From positions 62,001 to 126,000 of the forward strand of contig NZ_JAMHGA010000015.1 in NCBI RefSeq assembly GCF_023660105.1: a DNA stretch of 64,000 nucleotides, given 5' to 3'. The DNA is from Desulfovibrio aminophilus (GTDB lineage Bacteria; Desulfobacterota; Desulfovibrionia; Desulfovibrionales; Desulfovibrionaceae). Shown in pieces: positions 19,033 through 27,082 of the stretch. The notes below the pieces were generated by a model. That model saw only the letters and a list, made by a program, of their open reading frames with translations, was not told where the DNA came from and did no database searches. The position numbers and the translations under genes were made by a program. How positions within the stretch are numbered: the first letter of the stretch is position 1; each line of letters begins with the position of its first letter.

Positions 19033-20169
19033 TCAGCCCGCGCAGATGCGCCGCCGCTTGCGCTCGTACATCATCGTGTCGCAGCGGCGCAGCAGTTCTT
19101 CCACATCCTCGCCCGGCCTGGACACGGCGAGGCCGTGGCTGAACGTGATGGCGTAGGGCTTGCCCGAGGAGGCGTTGTATTCCTCCAGCCAGGCCTCCAG
19201 CCTGGCGATCCGTTCGGTCAACAGCGCCGGGTCGTCGCTGAATCGCGCCACCGCGAATTCGTCGCCGCCGAAGCGCATGGGGTTGAACTCGCGGCCGAAG
19301 ACCATGCGCATGCCCTCCGCGAGCACGCGGATGGCGTGGTCGCCCTCGCCGTGGCCGTGGGCGTCGTTGATCTTCTTGAGCCCGTCCAGGTCGAGCAGGG
19401 CGATGGACATCCTGAGATCCTTCATCCGCCTCGCCCTGAAGATGATGTCGCGGTAGAGCGTGCGGTTGCCGAGCCGCGTCAGGTCGTCCATCTCCGCCTT
19501 GCGGATGAGGATGCAAACGAAGAGCACGATGGCCGACACGGCCCAGCTGTTCCAGATGGTCAGGTAGACGAAATATTTCAGCTGGATGTATCCGATGACC
19601 GCCGGGATGGCGAGCACGGTCAGCAGGAAGCCGATCTCCTCCAGGCGCAGCCGGGCCCGGTTGCGCCAGATGAACAGCGCGCTGAGGAAAAAGAAGCAGT
19701 AGCTGACCAGCGGCGAGGCGAGGAAGTATTTTCCCCGGGCGTATTCGTTCTCCGGCGAGATGGCGAACAGCACGTCCTGGCCGACGCTCAGCACGGCAAG
19801 CAGCGTGTTGGCGAACAACGGAACGGCGCAGGCCAGGAGCCATTTCCGCGTGACCGGCCTGGATGTCCAGGTGTGCAGGAAGAGCAGGAACAGCAGGGGC
19901 GGGACCGGGACCATGGCGAACCCGGCCGCGTTGACGAGCCTGTTCAGGGTCACGAGATGCCCGCTGGAGCGAACGGCGTCGTTGAAGTTCGCATTGAGCA
20001 CCACGCTCCAGACCTCCAGCACGAGCAGGACGGCGATGCTCAGCGCCATGCCGGTGAAGAGCCTGCTTTCCCTCTTTCCCGTGTCGAGCTTCAGGAACGC
20101 CGCGGCCAGGGTGATGGCCAGCAGCAGACACATGAACAGGTTGATCTGGATCGTGACGAGATAGGTCAT
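19033..20169 (-). CDS. Membrane diguanylate cyclase (GGDEF)
   Basis: A 378-residue protein. About seven hydrophobic helices occupy residues 1-220, followed by a GGDEF domain (DDLTRLGNRTLYRDI, LLDLDGLKKINDAHGHGEGD, RFGGDEFAVARF) with an intact active site, so it can make cyclic-di-GMP. No upstream RxxD inhibitory site is obvious. It lies nine bases after the FAD dehydrogenase gene in the same direction and converges with the chemoreceptor. Its membrane sensor domain resembles no named class I can identify. Confidence 0.88.
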   Translation of the reverse strand: MTYLVTIQINLFMCLLLAITLAAAFLKLDTGKRESRLFTGMALSIAVLLVLEVWSVVLNANFNDAVRSSGHLVTLNRLVNAAGFAMVPVPPLLFLLFLHTWTSRPVTRKWLLACAVPLFANTLLAVLSVGQDVLFAISPENEYARGKYFLASPLVSYCFFFLSALFIWRNRARLRLEEIGFLLTVLAIPAVIGYIQLKYFVYLTIWNSWAVSAIVLFVCILIRKAEMDDLTRLGNRTLYRDIIFRARRMKDLRMSIALLDLDGLKKINDAHGHGEGDHAIRVLAEGMRMVFGREFNPMRFGGDEFAVARFSDDPALLTERIARLEAWLEEYNASSGKPYAITFSHGLAVSRPGEDVEELLRRCDTMMYERKRRRICAG

Positions 20170-20178
20170 GCGTGCCGG

Positions 20179-21555
20179 TCAGCCCCATTCCTTGCCGGGG
20201 TTCATGATTCCCTGGGGATCGAAGACGGCCTTGACCCCGCGCATGAGCGCGATCTCCTCGGGCCCGTGCCGCCAGGGCAGGTAGGCCCCCTTGGTCAGGC
20301 CCAGGCCGTGTTCGCCGGAGAGCGTGCCGCCCAGGTCCAGGGCCGCGCGCAGGACGGCCTCCTTGGCCGAGGCCGCGCGGCGCAGCTCGTCGGGCTTCTG
20401 GGCGTCGAAGAGCACGTTCACGTGGATGTTGCCGTCGCCCAGGTGGCCGAAGCAGGCCACGCGCAGGCCGTTGGCGCGCCCGGCCTCGCGGAACGCGGCC
20501 ACGGCCGCCGGGATGCGCCCCCGGGGCACGGCCACGTCCTCGGCGGCCTTGTCCGGGCCCACGCGGTGCAGGGCCTGGCTCACCGTGCGCCGCACCTCCC
20601 AGAGCTTTTCCTCGGCCTCGGGCGTGGCCGCCGTCTCCAGGGCCAGGGGCCTGAGCGGGGCCAGGACCGTCTTGAGCCGGTCCAGGTCCGCCAGCACCGC
20701 CCCGGCCGAGCCGTCCAGGCGGTAGAGCAGGGCCGCGCCGGAATCCGCCGGGCACAGGGCGCAGCCCGCGTCGGCCACCGCGCCCAGGGCCGTGGCGTCG
20801 AGAAATTCCAGGGACACCGGCAGGATGCCCGCCTCGAATCCGGTCCGGGCCGCGTCCAGGGCCGCCTCCAGGGAGGCGAAGGCGCAGAGCAGCGAGGCCT
20901 GGGCCTCGGGCAGGGGCAGGAGCTTGAGGGTCAGCCGGGTGATGAGTCCCAGCGTGCCGCCGGAACCCACGAAGAGCCGCGTCAGGTCCAGGCCCGAGAC
21001 GTCCTTGTGGCAGCGGCCGCCCGCGCGGATGATCCGGCCGCCGGGCAGGGCCGCCGAGAGTCCGAGCACGTAGTCCCGGGTCACGCCGTACTTCACCGCG
21101 CGCATGCCCCCGGCGCAGGTGGCCGCGTTGCCGCCGATGGTCGAGTAGCCCGCGCTGGCCGGGTCCGGCGGGTAGAACAGACGCTGTTCCCGCAACCGGG
21201 CCTGGAACGCGCCCGTGACCACCCCGGGCTCCACCTCGGCCACGAAGTCCGCCGCGTCCACGTCCAGGATCTTGTCCATGCGCAGCATGGAGACCACCAC
21301 CCCGCCGTGTTCGGGCACGGCCCCGCCCACCCGGCTGGTGCCCCGGGCGCGGGGATACACGGGCAGGTTCTCGGCCTGGGCGAAACGCAGGAACTCGGCC
21401 GCCTGCTCGCCGGTCTCGGGCCGGACCACGGCCCAGGGCCGGGCGAAACGGCGCGAGGCGTCCGCGCCCAGGGCCAGGGCCTGCTCCGGATCCAGGACGC
21501 AGCCGTCGCCCGGAAACAGCGAGAGCAGAGATTCTTTCTGACGATCGGTCAGCAT
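20179..21555 (-). CDS. FAD-linked oxidase, GlcD/D-lactate dehydrogenase-like
   Basis: About 458 residues of the FAD-binding (PCMH) oxidase family. It has PVYPRARGTSRVGGAVPEHG for the FAD pyrophosphate, GGNAATCAGGMRAVKYGVTRD, and a C-terminal HLGDGNIHVNVLF and SGEHGLGLTKG with the family's active-site His. It oxidises a 2-hydroxy acid such as D-lactate or glycolate. The likely electron partner is the CCG protein at 15955. Start chosen at MLTDRQKES; an in-frame ATG at 21576 is also possible. It begins an operon with the diguanylate cyclase nine bases downstream. Confidence 0.85.
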   Translation of the reverse strand: MLTDRQKESLLSLFPGDGCVLDPEQALALGADASRRFARPWAVVRPETGEQAAEFLRFAQAENLPVYPRARGTSRVGGAVPEHGGVVVSMLRMDKILDVDAADFVAEVEPGVVTGAFQARLREQRLFYPPDPASAGYSTIGGNAATCAGGMRAVKYGVTRDYVLGLSAALPGGRIIRAGGRCHKDVSGLDLTRLFVGSGGTLGLITRLTLKLLPLPEAQASLLCAFASLEAALDAARTGFEAGILPVSLEFLDATALGAVADAGCALCPADSGAALLYRLDGSAGAVLADLDRLKTVLAPLRPLALETAATPEAEEKLWEVRRTVSQALHRVGPDKAAEDVAVPRGRIPAAVAAFREAGRANGLRVACFGHLGDGNIHVNVLFDAQKPDELRRAASAKEAVLRAALDLGGTLSGEHGLGLTKGAYLPWRHGPEEIALMRGVKAVFDPQGIMNPGKEWG

Positions 21556-21640
21556 GGAAACGATCATACGGTGCATCGGCCCGAAAGAAAAGCGTGGGCC
21601 GTCGCGGGTCTTCGGCCAATTTGCGTCACCCGGCGACGCC

Positions 21641-21754
21641 GGGGGCCTTCGGTCCGTTTCAAGAAAGACGGAAGAGACTTTTCCCCTGGCTGACGGTGCT
21701 GCGGGTCCAGGGGCCGCCGGCCCCTGGCGGGGTCCGGGGCGGAGCCCCGGGATG
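21641..21754. repeat. Dispersed extragenic repeat and GC-rich palindrome after smpB
   Basis: GGGGGCCTTCGGTCCGTTTC at 21641 is the inverted form of the repeat at 10271-10500 and 12041. A second block at 21704-21754 (GGGTCCAGGGGCC ... GGCCCCTGGCGG ... GGAGCCCCGGG) resembles 1657-1693. The block ends at the smpB stop. Confidence 0.6.
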
Positions 21755-22234
21755 CTATTTGTTGTATTGGGCCAGCTGGCGCGCGGTGTCGCGGGCGATG
21801 TCCTTCTGCTTCAGGTCGTCGCGGCGGTCGTGGACCTTCTTGCCCTTGGCCAGGGCGATTTCCAGCTTGACCCGGCCGCGCGTGAAGTAGAGGCGCACGG
21901 GGATGATGGTCAGGCCCTTCTGCTCGGCCTTGGCCTGGAGCCGGTCGATCTCGCGGCGGTGGAGGAGGAGCTTGCGGGGCCGTTCGGGGTCGGGCCGGTC
22001 GAAGAGGGAGGTCTTCTCGTAGGGCGCGATGTGCACGCCGACGAGGAAGGCCTCGCCGTTCCTCACGTCCACGTAGCCGTCCTTGAAGCTCACGCGGCCG
22101 TCGCGCAGGGACTTGACCTCCGAGCCCTGGAGCGCGAGTCCGGCCTCCAGGGTCTCGGTGAACTCATAGAGCCGCCGGGCGTTTCTGTTTTCGGCGATGG
22201 GCTTGCGCCCGGCCGCTTCGGGTTTTTCGCTCAT
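21755..22234 (-). CDS. smpB: SsrA-binding protein SmpB
   Basis: A 159-residue SmpB, needed with tmRNA for rescue of stalled ribosomes. Family blocks visible: [41 protein letters not shown], then [20 protein letters not shown] and a basic C-terminal tail. It follows ptsI by 12 bases, so it is probably co-transcribed with the PTS genes. No ssrA gene was seen in the window. Confidence 0.96.
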   Translation of the reverse strand: MSEKPEAAGRKPIAENRNARRLYEFTETLEAGLALQGSEVKSLRDGRVSFKDGYVDVRNGEAFLVGVHIAPYEKTSLFDRPDPERPRKLLLHRREIDRLQAKAEQKGLTIIPVRLYFTRGRVKLEIALAKGKKVHDRRDDLKQKDIARDTARQLAQYNK

Positions 22235-22246
22235 GGTGGGTCGAGG

Positions 22247-24031
22247 CTATCCGCCGTGCTCCTCATTGTCCAGGAGGGAGGCGAAGAAGGTCAGCTCCTC
22301 GGGGAAGCGCTTGAAGATGGTCTCCTTGACCAGTCGGTTGACGCGGCCCACGGTGCGGCAGGAGAGGACCTCGCGCAGCAGGTCGCGGCAGTCGGACATG
22401 CGGGCCTGGCGGATGATCCGCTTGATGCCCGGGATGGCCTGGGGAGTCAGCGAGATGCTGTCCACCTGCATGCCCATGATGATCGGCACGCAGAAGGGGT
22501 CGGAGGCGACCTCGCCGCAGAGGCTGACCTCGATGCCCGCCTGGTGGGCGGCGTCGGTGACGTGCTTGATGGCGCGCAGCACGGCCGGGTGCAGGGGCTG
22601 GTAGAGGTAGGACACGTGCCGGTTGGTGCGGTCGATGCCCACGCTGTACTGGATGAGGTCGTTGGTGCCGATGCTGAAGAAGTCGCACTCGTCGGCCAGG
22701 AACTCGGCGATCATCACGGCCGAGGGCAGCTCGACCATGATGCCCACGGGCATCTCCTCGTTGAAGGGCACGCCCTCGCGGCGCAGCTCGTCCTGGGTGT
22801 CGCGCAGGAGGCTCTTGGCCCGGCGCAGCTCCTTGAGCCCGGAGATCATGGGGAACATGATCGAGGCGTTGCCGTAGGCGCTGGCCCGGCAGATGGCCCG
22901 CAGCTGGGAGCGGAAGAGGTCCGGGTGGCGGAGGCAGAAGCGGATGGCCCGCATGCCCAGGGCCGGGTTGGGCTCCTCCAGGGAGCCGAAGCTCTGGATG
23001 AACTTGTCCGCGCCGAGGTCCAGGGTGCGGAAGATGACCCTCCGGGGGGCCATGATGGAGACGAGGTCCGAGTATTTCTCGGCCAGCTCCTCCTCGCTCG
23101 GCAGGTCGGTGCGGTTCAGGTAGGAGTACTCGGTGCGGTAGAGGCCGATGCCCTCGCCGCCCCGGTCCAGGACCGCGGCCACCTCCTCCAGGAGTTCGAT
23201 GTTGGCCATGACCTGGACGCGGTAGCCGTCGCTGGTCTCGGCCGGGAGCTGGCATTCGCGGATGATGCGCCGGGTGTAGTCCTCGAACTGGGCGGAAAGC
23301 TCGTTGTAGCTGGTCAGCTCGTCCTCGTCGGGATCGACCACGATCTTGCCCGCGAGGCCGTCGATGACCACGAAGTCGCCTTCGAGGACGTGGGACTCCA
23401 GGTCCGCCACGCCGACCATGGCCGGGATGCCCAGGGTGCGGGCCATGATGCCGGTGTGCGAGGTCTTGCCGCCCTGGACCGTGGCGAAGCCCAGGATCTT
23501 GTTCACGTCCAGCTCCACGGTGTCGGCCGGGGTCAGGTCGTGGGCCATGATGATGACCCGGCCCTGGATGGAGCGCAGGTCCTTGTCCTCGCCGATGAGG
23601 TGGGACTGGACCTTGACGATGACGAAGCGGACGTCCTGCATCCGCTCGCGGATGTAGACGTCGTCCAGGGCCCCGAAGGTCTTCTCCAGGTCGCCGAGGG
23701 CCTTTTCCAGGGCCCACTCGGCGTTCAGGCGCATGTCCGCGATGTAGGAGCGGGCGGAGCCGCGCAGCTTGGGGTCCTTGAGCATCATCAGGTGGGAGTC
23801 GATGATGAGCCGGTGCTCCTGGAGTTCGGCCGGGACCTTGTCGCGGGCGGCGGCCAGCTCCTCCTCGGCCTGGCGGAAGGCCTGGGCCAGGCGGTCGAGC
23901 TCGTGGGGCACGGCCTCATCGGCCACGGTGAGGCGGGGCAGATGGGCCAGGCGGTTGCGGTTCAGGAAGAACGCCTTGCCGATGGCGATGCCCGTGGAGA
24001 CGGAAATGCCGGGAATGACGACTCGGGCCAC
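22247..24031 (-). CDS. ptsI: Phosphoenolpyruvate-protein phosphotransferase (PTS enzyme I)
   Basis: A 594-residue enzyme I. It takes phosphate from PEP onto a histidine in GGKTSHTGIMARTLGIPAM and passes it to HPr. The C-terminal PEP-binding TIM barrel is seen (GIGLYRTEYSYLNR, GMRAIRFCLRHPDLFRSQLR, FSIGTNDLIQYSVGIDR, VSLCGEVASD). The start is GTG, overlapping the HPr stop by one base, showing translational coupling. The PTS here may be regulatory, since few sugar permease parts are visible. Confidence 0.97.
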   Translation of the reverse strand: MARVVIPGISVSTGIAIGKAFFLNRNRLAHLPRLTVADEAVPHELDRLAQAFRQAEEELAAARDKVPAELQEHRLIIDSHLMMLKDPKLRGSARSYIADMRLNAEWALEKALGDLEKTFGALDDVYIRERMQDVRFVIVKVQSHLIGEDKDLRSIQGRVIIMAHDLTPADTVELDVNKILGFATVQGGKTSHTGIMARTLGIPAMVGVADLESHVLEGDFVVIDGLAGKIVVDPDEDELTSYNELSAQFEDYTRRIIRECQLPAETSDGYRVQVMANIELLEEVAAVLDRGGEGIGLYRTEYSYLNRTDLPSEEELAEKYSDLVSIMAPRRVIFRTLDLGADKFIQSFGSLEEPNPALGMRAIRFCLRHPDLFRSQLRAICRASAYGNASIMFPMISGLKELRRAKSLLRDTQDELRREGVPFNEEMPVGIMVELPSAVMIAEFLADECDFFSIGTNDLIQYSVGIDRTNRHVSYLYQPLHPAVLRAIKHVTDAAHQAGIEVSLCGEVASDPFCVPIIMGMQVDSISLTPQAIPGIKRIIRQARMSDCRDLLREVLSCRTVGRVNRLVKETIFKRFPEELTFFASLLDNEEHGG

Positions 24032-24348
24032 TAGCGCTCCTCGCCGAACTTGGAACGGAAGAGCCTCTCCAGGCTTTCCACGGCCTGGGCGGCGTCCTCG
24101 CCCTTGGCCCTGAGGTCCAGGGCGCTTCCCTGGGCCGCGGCCAGGGTGAGGATCTCCAAAATGCTCTTGGCGTCCACTTCCTGGTCCTGGCAGACGATGG
24201 AGATGGAGGCCTTGAAGTTCTGGGCGGTCTGGGCCAGCTTCCCGGCCGGACGCGCGTGCAGCCCGAGCTGGTTGGTCACCACCACCCGCCGGGTCACCTC
24301 GCCCGGCAGAGCTGCCTCGGCGTCCCTCGCCTCGTTCATCTCACCCAT
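24031..24348 (-). CDS. ptsH: HPr phosphocarrier protein
   Basis: About 105 residues. The active-site His lies in NQLGLHARPAGKLAQTAQ, and the segment SILEILTLAAAQGSALDLRA follows where HPr Ser46 would be in Firmicutes-type proteins (KSILEIL). It relays phosphate from enzyme I to EII domains. The ATG at 24348 is chosen; a second ATG at 24339 is nearly as good and would give 102 residues. It overlaps ptsI and follows the IID gene by about 15 bases. Confidence 0.92.
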   Translation of the reverse strand: MGEMNEARDAEAALPGEVTRRVVVTNQLGLHARPAGKLAQTAQNFKASISIVCQDQEVDAKSILEILTLAAAQGSALDLRAKGEDAAQAVESLERLFRSKFGEER

Positions 24349-24362
24349 AGCATCCCGCTTGA

Positions 24363-25127
24363 TCAAAACGGCCAGCCGCCGAGGGATTCGGCGACCACCG
24401 GATAAAGGGCCCAGAGCGCGGCCAGGGCCACCGCCGGAATGGTTCGGGGCAGGTGGAACCGCTGCACGAGCCGGGCTGTCACGGCGAGGCCGAGCATGCC
24501 CGCCAGCCATCCCTGCCAGGCCACGGGCTTGGGCCACACCAGAATCCAGAACCAGAGCAAAAGGGCCGCGTTGGCGTACTTGATGCGCTGTCCCCAGTTG
24601 ATGAGGTCCCAGCGCTTGAGGCTCTCCAGGAAGAGGAAGCCGCCGCGCAGTCCGCGCCAGAAAGTATACACCTTGAACACCTGGAGACCAATGAAAAAAA
24701 CGAGACCCTCGGCGAAGGCCGCCGCGGCGTGTCCGGCCAGGAGCAGGCAGGCCGTGGACAGGGCCCAGTAGATGAGCAGGCTGCCCGCGAAGACCGAATC
24801 GCCGATGGCCGAGAGGGTGTAGGTGGTCCGGTCCTTGACCTTCTCCAGCATGGCCGGGGGGAAGGCCCCGGCGGCGATGCGCTGCTCCGTGGAGAGGAAG
24901 ATGCCCACCAGGCAGGGGGCCCAGAAGGGGTGGGAGTTGTAGTGGCGCACGTAGCGCTTCACGGCCTGCCGGAAGCGGGCCGGATCCTCGTGGATGGCGG
25001 CCAGCCCGGGGAGCATGGCGTAGACCAGTCCGATGTTCTGCATGCCCCTGGGGTTGAAGTTGGCCCCCACCAGGTAGCAGCGCAAGAATGACCGGATCAC
25101 GGCCTTGGTCAGCCTGTCCGCGGGCAT
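24363..25127 (-). CDS. PTS system mannose-type IID subunit
   Basis: A 254-residue membrane protein of the EIID-Man family. It has RSFLRCYLVGANFNPRGMQN near the N-terminus, AVKRYVRHYNSHPFWAPCLVG, and three to four hydrophobic segments in the C-terminal half. IID normally works with IIC as the sugar channel; no IIC, IIA or IIB gene is in the neighbouring sequence. It is preceded by GGAGGAGG and overlaps the end of bioY by 19 bases, so the biotin and PTS genes share one transcript. Confidence 0.85.
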   Translation of the reverse strand: MPADRLTKAVIRSFLRCYLVGANFNPRGMQNIGLVYAMLPGLAAIHEDPARFRQAVKRYVRHYNSHPFWAPCLVGIFLSTEQRIAAGAFPPAMLEKVKDRTTYTLSAIGDSVFAGSLLIYWALSTACLLLAGHAAAAFAEGLVFFIGLQVFKVYTFWRGLRGGFLFLESLKRWDLINWGQRIKYANAALLLWFWILVWPKPVAWQGWLAGMLGLAVTARLVQRFHLPRTIPAVALAALWALYPVVAESLGGWPF

Positions 25128-25699
25128 GAACCTCCTCCGGGGGGCGCGGCGTCCCCGTCTCCCGGCAGCAGCCTACACCGGGAGAGCAGCCGGTAGCAAG
25201 CCACGGCGGCCACGATCTTCAGGCAGTCCCAAGGCAGGAAGGGGGCCAGCCCCAGGACCAGGGCCCGGGTCCAGTCCGTGTCCAGGACGTGGCGCAGCCA
25301 GAGCACTCCCGGGACGTAGGCCGCGACCAGGGCCGGAATCCCGAAGCCCAGGCCCCTGATCCAGGTCAGGGCGCGGCCGCGTCCGCCCGTGGCCAGGCCC
25401 GTGATCCAGGCGGAGAGGACGAAGCCCAGGAGATAGCCGCCCGTGGGGCCCAGGAGCTGGGCCGGTCCCGAGCGTCCGCCCGCGAACACCGGCAGGCCGA
25501 TGACCCCGGCCAGGATGTAGAGCAGGACGCAGAGCGCGCCCCGGCGCGGGCCCAGGGCGTATCCGGCCAGGAAGACGAACAGCGGCTGGAGCGACACCGG
25601 CACCGGCCCGATGGGCGCCACGATCCAGGCCCCGGCGGCCACGGAGGCGGCCAGGAGCGCGGTCCAGACCAGCCGGTGCAGCGGGGCCAGGGGGTTCAC
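25109..25699 (-). CDS. bioY: Biotin transporter substrate-binding component BioY
   Basis: A 196-residue hydrophobic protein with about six membrane segments. It carries the BioY signature: PVSLQPLFVFLAGYALGPRR, IGLPVFAGGRSGPAQLLGPT and GGYLLGFVLSAW. BioY binds biotin as the S component of an ECF transporter, or alone. Its start is GTG, overlapping the bioB stop (GTGA), so it is coupled to bioB. ECF A and T components are not seen here. Confidence 0.92.
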   Translation of the reverse strand: MNPLAPLHRLVWTALLAASVAAGAWIVAPIGPVPVSLQPLFVFLAGYALGPRRGALCVLLYILAGVIGLPVFAGGRSGPAQLLGPTGGYLLGFVLSAWITGLATGGRGRALTWIRGLGFGIPALVAAYVPGVLWLRHVLDTDWTRALVLGLAPFLPWDCLKIVAAVACYRLLSRCRLLPGDGDAAPPGGGSCPRTG

Positions 25700-26682
25700 G
25701 CCGCGTCCTCCGGCGTCTCCAGGCGCAGGCCCAGGGCGGCCGCCGCCTGCCGGTCCCGCTCCGGGCTCCCGCCCGGGGTGGTCAGGTAGTCCCCGATCAT
25801 CAGGCCGTCGGCCCCGGAGCGGAGCACGGCCTCGCGGTCGGCCCCGAACACGGCGGGCCTGCCGCCGCAGACGCGCAGGTGCGCGCCGGGCAGGAGGAAG
25901 CGGTACAGGGCCAGGATCTTCAGGGCCTCGGTCCGGAAGAGGATCGGCCGGTCGGCCATGCGCGTGCCCGGAATGGGTGTGAGGAAATTCATGGGCACCG
26001 AGGCCACGCCCAGGCGGGACAGGGACAGGGCCAGGTCCACCCGGTCGTCCCAGGACTCGCCCAGGCCGAAGAGCCCGCCGGAACAGACGGCGAGCCCGGC
26101 GGCCACGGCCTGGTGCACGGCCAGGGCGTCGTCCTCCCAGGCGTGGGTGGTGCAGATGTTCGGAAAGAAGTCCTGGGACGTCTCCAGGTTGTGGTGGTAG
26201 CCCGCGAGCCCGGCGGCCTGGAGGCGCTCGATCTGCCCGCCGTCCAGGATGCCGGGCGAGACGTCGGCCAGGACGCCCTCGGCCCGGACCGCGGCCACGG
26301 CCTCCACGAGCCGCTCGAAGTCCCCGCCGCGCGGGGCGAGCCCGCTGGTCACGATGCCCAGGCGGCAGGCACCGGCCTGGCGGGCCCGGCGCGCGGCGGC
26401 CACGATCTCCGGCAGGGGCAGGAAGTCGTGCACCGGGGCGTCGGTCGCATGGTGGCCGGACTGGGCGCAGAAGGCGCAGTTCTCGGAACAGCGCCCGCTC
26501 TTGGCGTTGACGATGGCGCAGAAGGAGACGGTGTCGCCCAGGAAACGTCGCCGCACGCGCTGGGCGGCGGCCGAGAGGGCGGGAACGTCCTCGTCCGGGG
26601 CCCCGGTCACGGCCCGCAGGCCGGCGTCGGACAAGGCGCGGCCGTTCAGCACGGCCTCGGCGATCTGATCAAAGCGGTTCAT
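25696..26682 (-). CDS. bioB: Biotin synthase
   Basis: A 328-residue radical SAM enzyme that inserts sulfur into dethiobiotin. The AdoMet cluster cysteines are C65, C69 and C72 in CSENCAFCAQSG. ETSQDFFPNICTTHAWEDD and GLFGLGESWDDRVDLALSLS follow the usual BioB pattern. It is first of a run bioB-bioY-IID-HPr-EI-smpB and is divergent from hydG across 400 bases. Confidence 0.95.
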   Translation of the reverse strand: MNRFDQIAEAVLNGRALSDAGLRAVTGAPDEDVPALSAAAQRVRRRFLGDTVSFCAIVNAKSGRCSENCAFCAQSGHHATDAPVHDFLPLPEIVAAARRARQAGACRLGIVTSGLAPRGGDFERLVEAVAAVRAEGVLADVSPGILDGGQIERLQAAGLAGYHHNLETSQDFFPNICTTHAWEDDALAVHQAVAAGLAVCSGGLFGLGESWDDRVDLALSLSRLGVASVPMNFLTPIPGTRMADRPILFRTEALKILALYRFLLPGAHLRVCGGRPAVFGADREAVLRSGADGLMIGDYLTTPGGSPERDRQAAAALGLRLETPEDAA

Positions 26683-26839
26683 CGGGCATGTCCTGGCGGC
26701 GATTTGGGGTGCGCGCCGCGAGGGCGGAGTCTCTCACAGGGGGCTTTCCGCGTCCAGGCCCGGCCCGGCGACGGGGGCGGCTGGGTATTTTGGAAAAGGG
26801 GGTTGCCTCCCTGGGTGAAAAGGCGTAGTCCGGGAGTGA

Positions 26840-26931
26840 GTGTTACGAAATATTAAATTATTCACATGATTCAATCACTAAAGATGACTAAAATATTTGT
26901 ATTAAGCTGAGTGGTGTGTAAATCGTAACAC
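26840..26931. promoter_or_regulatory. Widely spaced 9-bp inverted repeat, candidate operator
   Basis: GTGTTACGA (26840-26848) and its exact complement TCGTAACAC (26923-26931) bracket 74 bases of AT-rich DNA. The right half-site overlaps the -10 of the candidate hydG promoter. The spacing suits two separate sites or a looping regulator. The factor is not identified; the motif does not match the BirA operator I know. Confidence 0.4.
26897..26924 (+). promoter_or_regulatory. Candidate sigma70 promoter for the hyd maturation operon
   Basis: TTGTAT, 16 bases, TAAATC. The implied transcript has a leader of about 150 bases before hydG. Confidence 0.35.
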
Positions 26932-27082
26932 GAATAGGGTGCGGGCACTGGCCGGGGACGGGCCCCGGACGGTCGGAAACCGGCCGGCCGCAAGGCCGCC
27001 CGGTTCTCCCCGCCGCGCCGGAACGGGAACGCGGCCCGGCCGGGACACGGGCGAAGGCCGCGAGGGACAACGGAGGCTTCAG

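Larger units (their letters stand above)
26683..27082. other. Divergent control region between bioB and hydG
   Basis: This 400-base gap has no gene I can support. Its centre (about 26835-26940) is strikingly AT-rich against GC-rich flanks and holds the inverted repeat and the candidate promoter listed separately. The 27,000-27,070 part is GC-rich leader sequence ending in the hydG ribosome-binding site (GGAGG at 27072-27076). Confidence 0.6.

Noticed and set aside
19135-24034. Two open frames over 800 codons on the plus strand
   Set aside because: They are antisense to the dehydrogenase, cyclase and ptsI genes and show no domain or ribosome-binding site.
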